Counted from the stretch's first letter, positions 27,446 to 36,865 are shown. The stretch: DNA of 64,000 nt from Couchioplanes caeruleus (GCF_023499255.1 NZ_CP092183.1:6072501-6136500), one strand, 5' to 3'. Notes: generated by a model not told the origin, from the sequence alone. Program-made: numbers and translations.

Positions 27446-27479
27446 CGCCCGGGGATGCGTAACGAGAGCACCGTTCGGG

Positions 27480-27485
27480 TAAGAG
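27480..27485 (+). promoter_or_regulatory. -10 box, leaderless start of second PAP2 gene
   Basis: TAAGAG with 7 nt to the ATG at 27493 and no ribosome-binding site. The hexamer has two mismatches to TATAAT and ends in G rather than T, so this is a weaker case. Confidence 0.4.
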
Positions 27486-27492
27486 CGGCGCC

Positions 27493-28185
27493 ATGTCGGA
27501 TGTCGCGGTTCAGGTGCTCAAGCGGGTGCTGCTCCCCGTCGCTCTGTTGTTCGGCGTGATGGTCGCGCTCGGCCTGCTGATCACGAAGGTCATGCTGCAC
27601 GTGTGGCCGCTGACCGCGGAGGACTCGATCAACCGGGAGCTGGAACGCGACCGTACGGCCGAGGGCAACGCCGTCTCCGGCTTCTTCAGCATGGTCGGCA
27701 GCACCCCGGTGATCATCGGGGTGACCGCGCTGGCCGCGATCGTGCTGCGGCTGACGCTCAAGCGCTGGCGGGAGCCGATCTTCCTGTGCGCGGCGGTTAC
27801 CGCCCAGGCGCTCGTCTTCTTCTTCACCACGCTGGTCATCGACCGGCACCGGCCGTCCGTCGGCCACCTGGACAGCTCGCCGCCGACGTCCAGCTTCCCG
27901 TCGGGGCACACCTCCGCGTCGGTCGCCCTCTACGTCGGGCTGGCGCTGGTGCTGTCGCTGCTGGTGCACCGTACGGGCCTGAAGGCGGCCTGCTGGCTGC
28001 TCGTGCTCGTACCGGTCGCGGTGGCCGTGGCCCGGATGTACCGCGGTATGCACCACCCGACCGACGTGCTGGCGTCGTTCTTCAACGGCGCGGTCTGCGT
28101 GTGGGTGATGGCCCGCGCGTTCCTCGACCGCAGCGTGCGCTGGGCCCGGGAGCACACGCCCGCGCGCCGCCTCGTTCACGGCTGA
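27493..28185 (+). CDS. PAP2-family membrane phosphatase (second copy)
   Basis: A 230-residue membrane protein with PAP2 motifs. The first is VIDRHRPSVGHL, in which the usual Lys is not obvious; the second is SFPSGHTSASV; the third is ARMYRGMHHPTDVLASF with its Arg, His and Asp. The spacing between motifs and the longer luminal segment (residues about 38-60) differ from the upstream PAP2 protein, so it is not a recent duplicate. It should dephosphorylate a lipid phosphate or pyrophosphate at the outer membrane face. It appears to have its own promoter. Confidence 0.85.
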   Translation: MSDVAVQVLKRVLLPVALLFGVMVALGLLITKVMLHVWPLTAEDSINRELERDRTAEGNAVSGFFSMVGSTPVIIGVTALAAIVLRLTLKRWREPIFLCAAVTAQALVFFFTTLVIDRHRPSVGHLDSSPPTSSFPSGHTSASVALYVGLALVLSLLVHRTGLKAACWLLVLVPVAVAVARMYRGMHHPTDVLASFFNGAVCVWVMARAFLDRSVRWAREHTPARRLVHG

Positions 28186-28219
28186 CGCGTCACGCCCCCC
28201 TGCCGGCGCCTTGATCTGG

Positions 28220-28225
28220 CAGGAT
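28220..28225 (+). promoter_or_regulatory. -10-like box before the ABC permease operon
   Basis: CAGGAT ends 7 nt before the ATG at 28233, the same spacing as other leaderless genes in this window. The first base deviates from TANNNT. There is no Shine-Dalgarno sequence. Confidence 0.35.
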
Positions 28226-28232
28226 CCCGGGG

Positions 28233-31200
28233 ATGTTGCTGCGGCGCGCGCGGGGGGCGTCGGCGCTCCTGCTGGCCGCGGCCGGCGTGGCGCTGACGGC
28301 GGCGACGCTGCTCGCCGCGCTCACCGTGTACAGCCGGGCGGTGAGCGAGGCCGGCGTACGCACCGCCGTGGCCGCCGCCGCCCCGGCCGAGCGCTCGATC
28401 CTGGTGCGCGGCTCGGCGGGCTCCGACCCCGCCCGGCAGAGCGAGTGGGACGCCACGCTGCGCCGCACGTTCGGTGCGGGGCTGGGCGGCGTGCCCGTGG
28501 CGGTCAGCGGCGCCGAGTACGCCGCGGGCTGGGCGCTCGCGGATCCGGCCGGCGGTGCGCGGCCGGACTCGTCCGGGGTCGCGTACGCGTCGGTCCTGCG
28601 CCTCGACGACCTTCCCGCGCACGCGGAGCTGGCCGCCGGCCGCTGGGCCTCCCCCGGCGCGTCGCCCGTGCAGATCACGCTCGCCGAGCCGGCCGCGCGG
28701 CTCATGGGCCGTACGGCCGGGGACCGGATCCGCCTGACCGACCGCCGCACCGGGCGGATCACCGAGGTCGTGGTGGCCGGCGTGTGGCGGCCGGGCAGCG
28801 CCGGCGATCCGTACTGGCGGCTGGCGCCCGAGGCCCTGACCGGGGTGCGCCCGCAGTCCGCGACGTACGGGCCGCTCGCGGTGGAACCGGCCGACTTCGC
28901 GGCGCACTTCGCCACCTCCGCGTCCGCCGCGTGGCTGGTGAGCCCGCGGCTGGAGGCGAGCACGCTCGACGAGCTGACCCGCGTCGCCGCCGCTGCGGCA
29001 GCGGCCGGGACGGGACTGCCGGAGCCACGCGGGCTGGACCAGTCGAGGTCCGCCGAGACCGGCCTCACCGACCTCGCCGCCCGGCTGACCCGCGCCGACC
29101 TGGTCGGCCGGTCCACGCTGGTCACCCCGGCCCTGCTGATCATCGTTCTGGCCGGCTACGCGCTGCTGCTGATGGCCGTCCTGCTCGCCGAGGACCGGCG
29201 CGGCGAGACGGCGCTGCTGCGGGCGCGCGGCGCGTCGCGTGGCCGGGTGGCCGGGCTCGCGGTGCGGGAGGCGCTGCTCGTCGTGCTGCCCGCGGCGGTG
29301 CTCGCCCCGGTGCTCGGGGTCTGCCTGGTCGCGCTGGCCGGCCGGATCCCGGCGCTGGCCGAGGTGCTCGATCTGCGTCCCCGGCTCACCGCCTCGACGT
29401 GGCTGGTGGCGGCGGTGGCCGCGGCGGGGTGCGCGCTGGCCGTCGCGGGGCCGGCCGCGCGGCGCGATCGCGGGTACGCCGCCGAGCTGGCCGCCCGTTC
29501 CCGGCCGCGTACCCGGTCCGTGGCGCTGCGCGCGGGCCTCGACCTCGTACTGCTGGCGCTGGCCGTGCTGAGCTGGCTGCAGCTGCGCCAGTACGCGTCC
29601 CCGCTGTCGGGCACGGGCTCCGGGGGCGGCCTGGGCATCGACCCGCTGATCGCCGCGGCCCCGACGCTGGGCGTGGTCACGGGGGCCGTGCTCACGCTGC
29701 GGCTGCTGCCCCCGGCGGCCCGCCTCGCCGCCCGCCTCGCGGAACGGGCCGCCGACAGCGCCGCCGTGCTCGGCGCCTGGCAGGCCGGCCGCCGCTCGCA
29801 CGCGGGCCCGATGGTCCTGGTGGCGCTGGCGGTCGCCGCCGGTACGGTCTCGTGGTGCCTGGCCGCCACGTCCGGGCGCTCCGCCGCCGACCAGGCCGAC
29901 CTGCGCACCGGCGCCGACCTGCGGGTGGTCGAGGCCGGCATCCCGCCCGCGGACCGGCCCGCCGTCCTCGCCGCGCTGCCGGGAGTCACCGCGGCGCTGC
30001 CCGGCGTACGCGCCGACGTTCCCCTCGCCACGGGCGGACCGGCGGCGCGGCTCGTCGCCGTGGACGCGGTGACCGGGGCCCGGGTGGTGCACCTGCGCGA
30101 CGACCTCGCCGGCGGTGACCCGGGCGGGCTGTGGCGTCGGCTGGCCGCCGCCCGGCCCGCGCCGGCGTACGCCACGGTGCCGCGCCGGGGCGTCCTCACC
30201 GCGGCTGCGGGCGTACGCACGACGGCCGTGATCGCCGGCCCCACCGGCTTGCAGGCGCGGATACCGGTCGAGCCGGACACCGCCGGCCGGTTCACGCTGA
30301 CGCCGCCGCCGGGCGCCTGGTCGCTGGCCGGTTTCCTGGTCGAGGCGCCCGCCGCGGTGCCCGGGTCCACGATGGACTGGCGGATCGAGGGGCTGGACGT
30401 GCCCCCGGCCGCACGGGACTGGCAGACGGCGGACCGGGCGTCGACGGGACCGGTGGCGCGTCCCCGGCCGGACGCCCTGACGGCCGCCTACCGCGTGCCC
30501 CGGTCGGGCCAAGTCGACTTCGCCGTCGTCCCGGCCACCGCCACGCCGGTTCCCGTGGCGGCCACCCCCGGCGCGCTCGCCGGGCTGCGTCTGCGTACCG
30601 GGGAGTCCACCACCCTCACCGTCAGCGGCGTACGCGTGGACGTCGCTGTCGTCGCCACGATCGCCGCCGTACCCGGTACCGACGGCGGGCCGGCGCTGCT
30701 CGCCGACCTTCCGTCGCTCAACGGCCAGGTGCTGAGCCGGCGCGGCGTCGTCCCGGCGCCCCAGGAGTGGTGGCTGGCCACGCGGCCGGCGCAGCACGCC
30801 GGCGCAGCGGTCGCCGCGGCGCGGCTGGACGGCGTGGAGGTCGTCGACCGGCGGGCGCTGGCCGCCGCCGGCCGCGACCCGTTCGGGGCCGGCGCCCGCG
30901 GCGCGCTGTTCGGTGCCGCCCTGGCCGCCGTCCTGCTGGCCGCGGTCGGCGCCGCGGTCGACGTGCAGGCCACGACCCGGCGCCGGGCGGACGAGCTGGC
31001 CGTGCTGCACGCCCTCGGCGCGAGTCCCCGGCTGCTGACCCGGTCCCTGCTCGTGGAGCAGGGCTTCCTCGCCGGGATCGGCGCGCTCGCCGGGCTGCTG
31101 GCCGGGGTGCTCGTCGCGATCGCGATGGCGCCGCTGCTGGTGCTCACGCCCGCCGCCGGGCGACCGGTGCCGGTGCCGCTGGCGGACGTCGAGTGGGTCC

Positions 31201-31319
31201 GGGCCGCCGGCACCGGGACGCTGCTCGTCGTCCTCGCGCTCGCGCTGACCGCCCTGGCCGGGGCCGGCCTGCACCGCCGCCTCGCCTCCGGCCCGCTCAC
31301 CGTGGGGCAGGACCGGTGA
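28233..31319 (+). CDS. Large FtsX-like ABC transporter permease
   Basis: A 1028-residue membrane protein of the FtsX/MacB/LolC type. One membrane helix near the N terminus is followed by an extracytoplasmic domain (about 40-290). The first FtsX-like core follows (about 290-390, with AEDRRGETALLRARGASRGR), then further membrane segments (about 420-560). A second extracytoplasmic domain precedes the C-terminal core (about 890-1028), with RRRADELAVLHALGASPR as its coupling-helix region. It probably pairs with the next permease and the two ATPases downstream. Such systems move lipids, lipoproteins or peptides, or transmit force across the membrane; the substrate is unknown. GTGA overlap with the next gene. 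Confidence 0.88.
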   Translation: MLLRRARGASALLLAAAGVALTAATLLAALTVYSRAVSEAGVRTAVAAAAPAERSILVRGSAGSDPARQSEWDATLRRTFGAGLGGVPVAVSGAEYAAGWALADPAGGARPDSSGVAYASVLRLDDLPAHAELAAGRWASPGASPVQITLAEPAARLMGRTAGDRIRLTDRRTGRITEVVVAGVWRPGSAGDPYWRLAPEALTGVRPQSATYGPLAVEPADFAAHFATSASAAWLVSPRLEASTLDELTRVAAAAAAAGTGLPEPRGLDQSRSAETGLTDLAARLTRADLVGRSTLVTPALLIIVLAGYALLLMAVLLAEDRRGETALLRARGASRGRVAGLAVREALLVVLPAAVLAPVLGVCLVALAGRIPALAEVLDLRPRLTASTWLVAAVAAAGCALAVAGPAARRDRGYAAELAARSRPRTRSVALRAGLDLVLLALAVLSWLQLRQYASPLSGTGSGGGLGIDPLIAAAPTLGVVTGAVLTLRLLPPAARLAARLAERAADSAAVLGAWQAGRRSHAGPMVLVALAVAAGTVSWCLAATSGRSAADQADLRTGADLRVVEAGIPPADRPAVLAALPGVTAALPGVRADVPLATGGPAARLVAVDAVTGARVVHLRDDLAGGDPGGLWRRLAAARPAPAYATVPRRGVLTAAAGVRTTAVIAGPTGLQARIPVEPDTAGRFTLTPPPGAWSLAGFLVEAPAAVPGSTMDWRIEGLDVPPAARDWQTADRASTGPVARPRPDALTAAYRVPRSGQVDFAVVPATATPVPVAATPGALAGLRLRTGESTTLTVSGVRVDVAVVATIAAVPGTDGGPALLADLPSLNGQVLSRRGVVPAPQEWWLATRPAQHAGAAVAAARLDGVEVVDRRALAAAGRDPFGAGARGALFGAALAAVLLAAVGAAVDVQATTRRRADELAVLHALGASPRLLTRSLLVEQGFLAGIGALAGLLAGVLVAIAMAPLLVLTPAAGRPVPVPLADVEWVRAAGTGTLLVVLALALTALAGAGLHRRLASGPLTVGQDR

Positions 31320-33997
31320 CCGCCGTGCTGCGCCGTGCCCGCGCGTACGCCGGCGAGCTGGCCCTGCTCGCCCTCCTCGCCCTGGTCGCCACCGTGCTGG
31401 TGAGCGGTGTGCCGAAGGTCGCCAACGGCTACACCGACGCGGGGCTGCGCGCCGACATCGCCCGGTTGCCGGACACCGTCCGCGACCTGACCTTCCGCAG
31501 CGTGCCCGCGGGCTTCGCGCAACGCCCCGACGACGACGTCGTGCGCGACGGCGCCGACCGGCTGGACGCCTACCGGAAGCGGCTGCCCGCGCCGCTGCCG
31601 GGGCTGATCAGCGAGCAGTGGTACACCGCTCGGCTCGGACCGGCCGGGGTCAGCACCGGCGGCGACGTGGCACCGTTCTCCGGCAAGTGCCCGCCGAGCC
31701 TGTCGGTGCGGACGCTGACCGGCGCCGACCGCGCGACCCGGATGGTGCAGGGCCGCGCACCCGCCTCGGCCGGCACGATCGAGGCGACCGTGGCGCGCCC
31801 GGCGGCCGCCGCCGTCGGCCTGCGGGTCGGTTCCACGTTCACGCTGACCGGCTCGCAGGGCACCGTGCCCGTCCGCGTGGTCGGCATCTTCGAGCAGCTC
31901 GATCCCGCGGCCGCGATGTGGACCGGCATGCCGCTCACCCGGACCTCCTGCCCGAACCCGAGCGACGGCACCGTCGTGCAGGCCGGCCTGCTCACCGACC
32001 CGGCCGGCATCCGGCTGGCCGCCGACCGCACCGACGACGTGGTGCACGAGTGGCGGTACCGGCTGGACGAGGACCGCCTGTCGGCCCGGGACGTGCCGGC
32101 GCTCGCCGCGGCCGTGGCATCCGCGCGCCGCAACGCGCCGGCGCTGACCGTCCTCGCCGGCGACCTCGAGGCGGTGCTGAGCCGCTACACGCGTGAGCAG
32201 GACGCCGTGGCCGCGCTGCTGGCCGTCGTGCAGGCCGGCGTCCTGGCGACCCTGCTGGGCCTGACGGCGCTCGCCGCGGGGCTGGTCGCCGACCGGCGCC
32301 GCGCCGAGTTCGCCCTGATCCGGGCGCGCGGCGGCGCCGCCGCGACGATCGGTGGCCGGCTGCTGGCCGAGACGCTGCTGGTGGTGCCCGCCGCGGTGCT
32401 CGCCGGCCGGCTCGCCGCGGCCCAGCTCCCCGGACGCGCGCCCGCGCACGGCTGGCTGCCGCTGCTCGCGGTGGCCGTCGTCGCCACCCTGACCGCGCCC
32501 GTGCTGGCCACGGTGGCGCAGCGGCATCCGGCGTTCACCGGCCGGCGCCGGGACCTCGCGCGGTCCCGGCCGTCGGCGCGGCGCCTGGTCGCGGAGGGGT
32601 TCGTCGTGCTGCTGGCGGTGCTCGGCGTGCTGCTGGTACGCCGCCGCGGCCTCGCGCCGGGCGACGGCGTGGACCCGTACCTGGTGGTGGTGCCGGTGCT
32701 GCTCCCCGTGGCGGCGGCGCTGGTCGTCCTGCGGCTGCTGCCGTGGCCGCTGCGGCTGGCCGGGCACCTGGCCGCGCGCGCCCGGGGCGCGGTGCCGTTC
32801 CTCGGCCTCGCCGGGGCGGGGCGCGGCTCGCCGGTGCACGTCGCGCCGCTGGCGGTGCTCGTGGTGGCGGTCGCCACCGGCGTGTTCACCGGCACGGTGA
32901 CCGGCTCGATCGCCGACGCCCGCGACCGCGCGACGGACCTCGACGTGGCCGGCGACGTGCTGGTCACCGGCGGCGGTTTCGGGGCGGGCACCGGGCCCGC
33001 GCTGGCCGCCGTGCCCGGCGTGCGGGCGGTGGCGCCGATGTGGTCGGACACCACATCGCTGGATCCGGCGCGAGGACAGGTACGGGTACTCCTCGTCGAC
33101 GTCCCGGCCGTCGACCGGGTGCTGCGGCTCAGCCGCAACGGCCTGCGGCTGCCGTCCGCGCTGACCCGGCCCGTCCCCCGCGGCGCCCCGGTGCCCGCGC
33201 TGGTCTCGCCGGACCTCGCGTCGCAGATCGGCGACGACAGCACGGTGGACGTTCAGGGCACGGAGTACCGGTTCCGGGTCGCCGCGGTCGCCACGGGGGT
33301 GCCGGGGCTGGGCGTGGGTGCGCAGCGGTTCGTCGTGCTGCCCGCCGGGGCGCTGCCCGTACCGGCCGGGCGGCCGCTGTGGTTCAACCGCTTCGTCGTC
33401 GCGGGCGCCGGCGCGGACCCCGCGGCGCTGCGCCGCGCCGGCGACGCGGGGCAGCTCGCGTACCTGACGGGCGGGCTCGGCCGGGCGCCGGCGGACTGGG
33501 CGCTGCCGCCGACGACCGTCACGACCTGGGACGGCCGGCGGGCGGACCTGGAGGACAACGGCGTCAACCGGGTGCTCAGCTTCACCTTCGCCGCGGGTAC
33601 GGCGGGCGCGGTCCTGCTGGCGCTGCTCGCCGTGGCCTTCGCAGTGCTCGCCGGCGCGCCGGGGCGGGGCGTCACGCTGTCGCGGCTGCGCACTCTGGGG
33701 CTCTCCGCGGCGCACGGGCGCGGGCTGCTGCTGTACGAGCTGCTGCCGCTGCTCACGGTCGCGCTGCTCGCGGGCGGCGTGGCCGGCGTGGCGCTGCCAA
33801 GGCTCATCGGGCCGGCGCTGGGCCTGTCCGGATTCACCGCGGGGGTGGCGACCCGCGAACGCGTCGACCCCGTGCTCGCCGGCGGCGCTTTCGCCACGGT
33901 GCTGCTCGCCGTCGGCGCGGCGCTGCTGGTGGAGAGCCTCGCCAACCGCCGGATGCGGCTGGGCGAGACGCTGCGGCTCGGAGAGGAGTACCGATGA
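31316..33997 (+). CDS. Large FtsX-like ABC transporter permease (partner)
   Basis: An 893-residue paralogue of the upstream permease with the same plan: N-terminal helix (LALLALLALVATVLVSGV), extracytoplasmic domain (about 35-300), membrane core with DRRRAEFALIRARGGAAATI (near 323-345), more membrane segments (about 370-520), a second outer domain, and a C-terminal core (about 760-890). The outer domain contains a cysteine pair (FSGKCPP and TRTSCPNP) that could form a disulfide. It overlaps the upstream gene by GTGA and the ATPase gene by ATGA, so all four proteins are probably made together as one transporter. Confidence 0.88.
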   Translation: MTAVLRRARAYAGELALLALLALVATVLVSGVPKVANGYTDAGLRADIARLPDTVRDLTFRSVPAGFAQRPDDDVVRDGADRLDAYRKRLPAPLPGLISEQWYTARLGPAGVSTGGDVAPFSGKCPPSLSVRTLTGADRATRMVQGRAPASAGTIEATVARPAAAAVGLRVGSTFTLTGSQGTVPVRVVGIFEQLDPAAAMWTGMPLTRTSCPNPSDGTVVQAGLLTDPAGIRLAADRTDDVVHEWRYRLDEDRLSARDVPALAAAVASARRNAPALTVLAGDLEAVLSRYTREQDAVAALLAVVQAGVLATLLGLTALAAGLVADRRRAEFALIRARGGAAATIGGRLLAETLLVVPAAVLAGRLAAAQLPGRAPAHGWLPLLAVAVVATLTAPVLATVAQRHPAFTGRRRDLARSRPSARRLVAEGFVVLLAVLGVLLVRRRGLAPGDGVDPYLVVVPVLLPVAAALVVLRLLPWPLRLAGHLAARARGAVPFLGLAGAGRGSPVHVAPLAVLVVAVATGVFTGTVTGSIADARDRATDLDVAGDVLVTGGGFGAGTGPALAAVPGVRAVAPMWSDTTSLDPARGQVRVLLVDVPAVDRVLRLSRNGLRLPSALTRPVPRGAPVPALVSPDLASQIGDDSTVDVQGTEYRFRVAAVATGVPGLGVGAQRFVVLPAGALPVPAGRPLWFNRFVVAGAGADPAALRRAGDAGQLAYLTGGLGRAPADWALPPTTVTTWDGRRADLEDNGVNRVLSFTFAAGTAGAVLLALLAVAFAVLAGAPGRGVTLSRLRTLGLSAAHGRGLLLYELLPLLTVALLAGGVAGVALPRLIGPALGLSGFTAGVATRERVDPVLAGGAFATVLLAVGAALLVESLANRRMRLGETLRLGEEYR

Positions 33998-34938
33998 CCG
34001 AGGACCTCGCCGGCCTGGAACGCCGGGCGGCGCAACGGGCGGCCGCGCGGGCGGGCGGCGCGGACCGGCTGGCCGGGCACATCGTCTGCGACGGCCTGGT
34101 ACGGATCTACCGGACGGACGGTGTCGAGGTGGTCGCCCTGCAGGGCCTCGACCTCGTGGTGGACCGCGGGGAGCTGGTGGCGATCGTCGGCGCGTCCGGC
34201 TCCGGCAAGTCCACCGTGCTCAACATCCTGTCCGGGCTCGACGTACCCACCGCCGGGGTGGCCCGGGTCGCCGGGTACGACCTGCTGACCATGTCGGCGA
34301 AGAGCAGGCTCGCGTACCGGCGGCACACCGTGGGCTTCGTGTGGCAGCAGACCGCGCGCAACCTGCTGCCGTACCTCGACGCGCGGGAGAACGTCGAGCT
34401 GCCCGTACGGATGGCCCGGGGCAGTCGCCGCGCGGCCCGCGCCCGGGCCGGGGAGCTGCTGGAGCTGGTCGGGCTCGCCGACCGCGCCGACCGGCGGCCG
34501 GGGCGCCTCAGCGGCGGCGAACAGCAGCGCTGCGCGGTCGCCGTGGCGCTGGCGAACGACCCCGAGGTGCTGTTCGCCGACGAGCCGACCGGTGAGCTGG
34601 ACGAGGCGACCGCGGCGGAGGTCTTCGGCGCGCTGCGGACGGTGAACGCCGAGCTGGGCGTCACCGTGGTGGTGGTGACCCACGACCGCGCCGTCGCCGG
34701 GGAGGTGCGCCGGGCGGTCGCCATCCGCGACGGCCGGACCGCCGCGGAGGTACGCCGCTCCGCGCGCCGCGGCACCGACGGCACGGAGGAGCTGGTCAGC
34801 GAGGAGTACGCGGTGCTGGACCGCGCCGGCCGCCTGCAGTTGCCGGCCGCGTTCGTCGAGGCGCTGACCCTGCGTGACCGGGTACGGCTGACCCTGGAAC
34901 CCGATCACGTGGCCGTACGGCCCGGCGAGGAGCGCTGA
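33994..34938 (+). CDS. ABC transporter ATPase with AbrB-like C-terminal tail
   Basis: A 314-residue MacB/LolD-type ATPase. Walker A is GASGSGKS (66-73), the Q-loop is in VGFVWQQTARN, the signature is LSGGEQQR, Walker B is VLFADEPTGELD (Asp196, Glu197) and the switch His is in VVVTHDRA. After the normal end of the domain, residues about 270-306 add a stretch (YAVLDRAGRLQLPAAFVEAL then RVRLTLE) that reads like an AbrB/SpoVT swapped-hairpin domain. That domain usually dimerises or binds DNA, and here may hold the ATPases together. ATGA overlap upstream; the stop overlaps the next start by one base. Confidence 0.88.
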   Translation: MTEDLAGLERRAAQRAAARAGGADRLAGHIVCDGLVRIYRTDGVEVVALQGLDLVVDRGELVAIVGASGSGKSTVLNILSGLDVPTAGVARVAGYDLLTMSAKSRLAYRRHTVGFVWQQTARNLLPYLDARENVELPVRMARGSRRAARARAGELLELVGLADRADRRPGRLSGGEQQRCAVAVALANDPEVLFADEPTGELDEATAAEVFGALRTVNAELGVTVVVVTHDRAVAGEVRRAVAIRDGRTAAEVRRSARRGTDGTEELVSEEYAVLDRAGRLQLPAAFVEALTLRDRVRLTLEPDHVAVRPGEER

Positions 34939-35639
34939 TGTCCGGCACGGTCATCCGGGTCACCGGCGTGGGGCGCGACTTCCCGGCCGGCGACGGTGTC
35001 GTGCACGCCCTGCGCGGGGTCTCGTTCACGGTGGGGCGCGGCGAGCTCGTCGCCGTCCGCGGCCGGTCCGGCGCCGGCAAGTCGACCCTGCTGAACCTGA
35101 TCGGCGGGCTGGACCGGCCGACCACCGGCCGGATCGAGGTGGCCGGGCACGACGTGGGCGCGGCCGCCGAGCGGGACCTGCTGGAGCTGCGCCGGTCCAC
35201 GATCGGCTTCATCTTCCAGTCGTTCGGGCTGATCCCGATCCTGTCCGCGGCCGAGAACGTCGGCGTGCCGCTGCGGCTCGCGCGCCGCCCGGCCGCCGAG
35301 CGTGAGCAGCGGGTCGCGGTGCTGCTGGAGCTGGTCGGGCTGGGCGCGCACACGGCGCAGCGGCCGTACGAGATGTCCGGCGGCCAGCAGCAGCGCGTGG
35401 CGGTGGCGCGGGCGCTCGCGAACGATCCGCAGGTGCTGATCGCCGACGAGCCGACCGGTCAGCTCGATTCCGACACCGGCCGCTCCATCATGGACCTGCT
35501 CCGCGCGGTGGTGGACGCGCGCGGGACGACGGCGCTGGTCGCCACCCACGACCCGGGCCTGATGGACCGCGCCGACCGGGTGCTCACCCTGCGCGACGGC
35601 GCGCTGGTGGACGAGGGTCAGGAGGAGAACGGGTCGTAG
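34938..35639 (+). CDS. ABC transporter ATPase (MacB/LolD type)
   Basis: A 233-residue ATPase of standard length. Walker A is GRSGAGKS, the Q-loop is in IGFIFQSFGLIP, the signature is MSGGQQQR, Walker B is VLIADEPTGQLD and the switch His is in LVATHDPG. It lacks the C-terminal extension of the preceding ATPase, so the complex may use two different ATPases with two different permeases. TGATG overlap upstream. The last 22 bp overlap the convergent DUF1996 gene. Confidence 0.92.
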   Translation: MSGTVIRVTGVGRDFPAGDGVVHALRGVSFTVGRGELVAVRGRSGAGKSTLLNLIGGLDRPTTGRIEVAGHDVGAAAERDLLELRRSTIGFIFQSFGLIPILSAAENVGVPLRLARRPAAEREQRVAVLLELVGLGAHTAQRPYEMSGGQQQRVAVARALANDPQVLIADEPTGQLDSDTGRSIMDLLRAVVDARGTTALVATHDPGLMDRADRVLTLRDGALVDEGQEENGS

Positions 35640-36823
35640 CCGTCGTTGTTGCACGTACGGCGCTGCGCGATGCAGTTCCGGACGCGCTGGTTCATCGCCG
35701 GAACGTTCCACATCACGAACGCGTCGCCGTGCATCGACGAGGCGCTGCGCCCCGCCGGGTCGGACGAGAGGTAGTAGCCGGCCTTCGTGCCCGTCGCCCC
35801 GTACGCGATGTCGAAGGTCAGCGCGGGGATCCGTACGGGGTGGCCGGCCGGGCAGCCCTGGTCGGTCCCGAACGCCACGTGGTCCCTGTGGTTGGGGCTG
35901 TCCAGGTTCCTGCCGTCCCAGCAGTCGGGGAACTGCAGCATGAAGTGCAGGCCGGCCGGCTTGCCGCAGATCGGCCAGTTGCCGTTGTCGCTGCGGGCGT
36001 ACCCGTCGATGTCTCCCGGCCCGTAGAAGGCGCAGTAGAACTGGCCCTGCGCGCCGCGCGGGGTGGGTTGCCGCTTCTTGGCGTCGCCGGCGATGAGGCG
36101 CAGGCCGTTCGGCATCGGCATGATGCCGTCCGAGTTCTTCCGGATCGACCGGTAGTACACCCGGAAGCCGGTGGTCTCGACCGGCTTCTTCGTGGCCGCC
36201 TCGTAGAGGGTGGGCACCCAGTAGGCGGAGTGGTCCACGACCGGCTTGCAGGTGGTGGCGGTGAACTTCATCAGATCACCGGCTTTCGTGTACGCGTCGA
36301 CGCGCTTGTTGCCGACGAACGAGTGCATGTGCGAGGCACCCGGCAGCCCCGGGGCGACGATGGGGTCGTCGGCCCTGCGGTGGCTGTACCGGCAGTCGGC
36401 GCGGAACTCGGGCAGGTTCCCGGCGCCGCCCGCGGGTTCCGCCTTCGTCGCCTCGTACGCGGCGACCTGCGCGTTCCACGCTGCCCGGTCGACCGGGATC
36501 CACCCGGTTGCCGTGGCCCGGCGGGTGGCGGGCGCCGAAGCGGCGGCCGACGGCGAGGCCGCGGACGCGGACGGAGCTGTGGACGAGCGTGCGGCGGCGA
36601 CCGATGCGGGCTGCGAGGACGCCGGCCCGGCCGAGGGCGCGGACGGCGCCGGGGACTGCAGGGCCACCGGCCGGCCGCCCGCGTGATCGACCGTCACGGC
36701 CGCCGTGGCGATCAGGAGGACCGCCCCGCCGGCGGCGGCGACGGCCACGCCGCGCCCGCGCCGGGCGTGACGGCCGGGACGCTGCGGCGGCGGGTTCCCG
36801 GCGGGCTTGCTGAATGTCGGCAC
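35618..36823 (-). CDS. DUF1996-domain exported protein
   Basis: A 401-residue protein. A Pro/Arg-rich start is followed by one hydrophobic helix (about 27-46), which may be a signal anchor. A Ser/Ala/Pro-rich spacer (about 55-105) leads to a DUF1996 domain (about 135-395). Domain marks are CRYSHRRADDPIVAPGLPG, SHMHSFVGN, a series of cysteines, and QFPDCWDGRNLDSPNHRDHVAF. The histidines and cysteines suggest a metal-binding or disulfide-rich outer domain. DUF1996 occurs in fungi and actinomycetes and is poorly characterised. The start is GTG at 36823, 6 nt after a TACCAT -10 box on the minus strand, so translation is probably leaderless. Confidence 0.85.
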   Translation of the reverse strand: MPTFSKPAGNPPPQRPGRHARRGRGVAVAAAGGAVLLIATAAVTVDHAGGRPVALQSPAPSAPSAGPASSQPASVAAARSSTAPSASAASPSAAASAPATRRATATGWIPVDRAAWNAQVAAYEATKAEPAGGAGNLPEFRADCRYSHRRADDPIVAPGLPGASHMHSFVGNKRVDAYTKAGDLMKFTATTCKPVVDHSAYWVPTLYEAATKKPVETTGFRVYYRSIRKNSDGIMPMPNGLRLIAGDAKKRQPTPRGAQGQFYCAFYGPGDIDGYARSDNGNWPICGKPAGLHFMLQFPDCWDGRNLDSPNHRDHVAFGTDQGCPAGHPVRIPALTFDIAYGATGTKAGYYLSSDPAGRSASSMHGDAFVMWNVPAMNQRVRNCIAQRRTCNNDGYDPFSS

Positions 36824-36835
36824 GGCGGAATGGTA

Positions 36836-36865
36836 GGCGGCTCCCGGCCTGCGCCGGGAGCCGCT
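36836..36865. repeat. Perfect 12-bp inverted repeat in a divergent promoter region
   Basis: Arms at 36837-36848 and 36853-36864 are exact complements around a 4-nt loop, with one further G-T pair outside. It lies directly upstream of the minus-strand -10 box TACCAT (36835-36830) of the DUF1996 gene. It has no upstream gene to terminate on either strand, so an operator or RNA structure role is more likely than a terminator. Confidence 0.8.
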
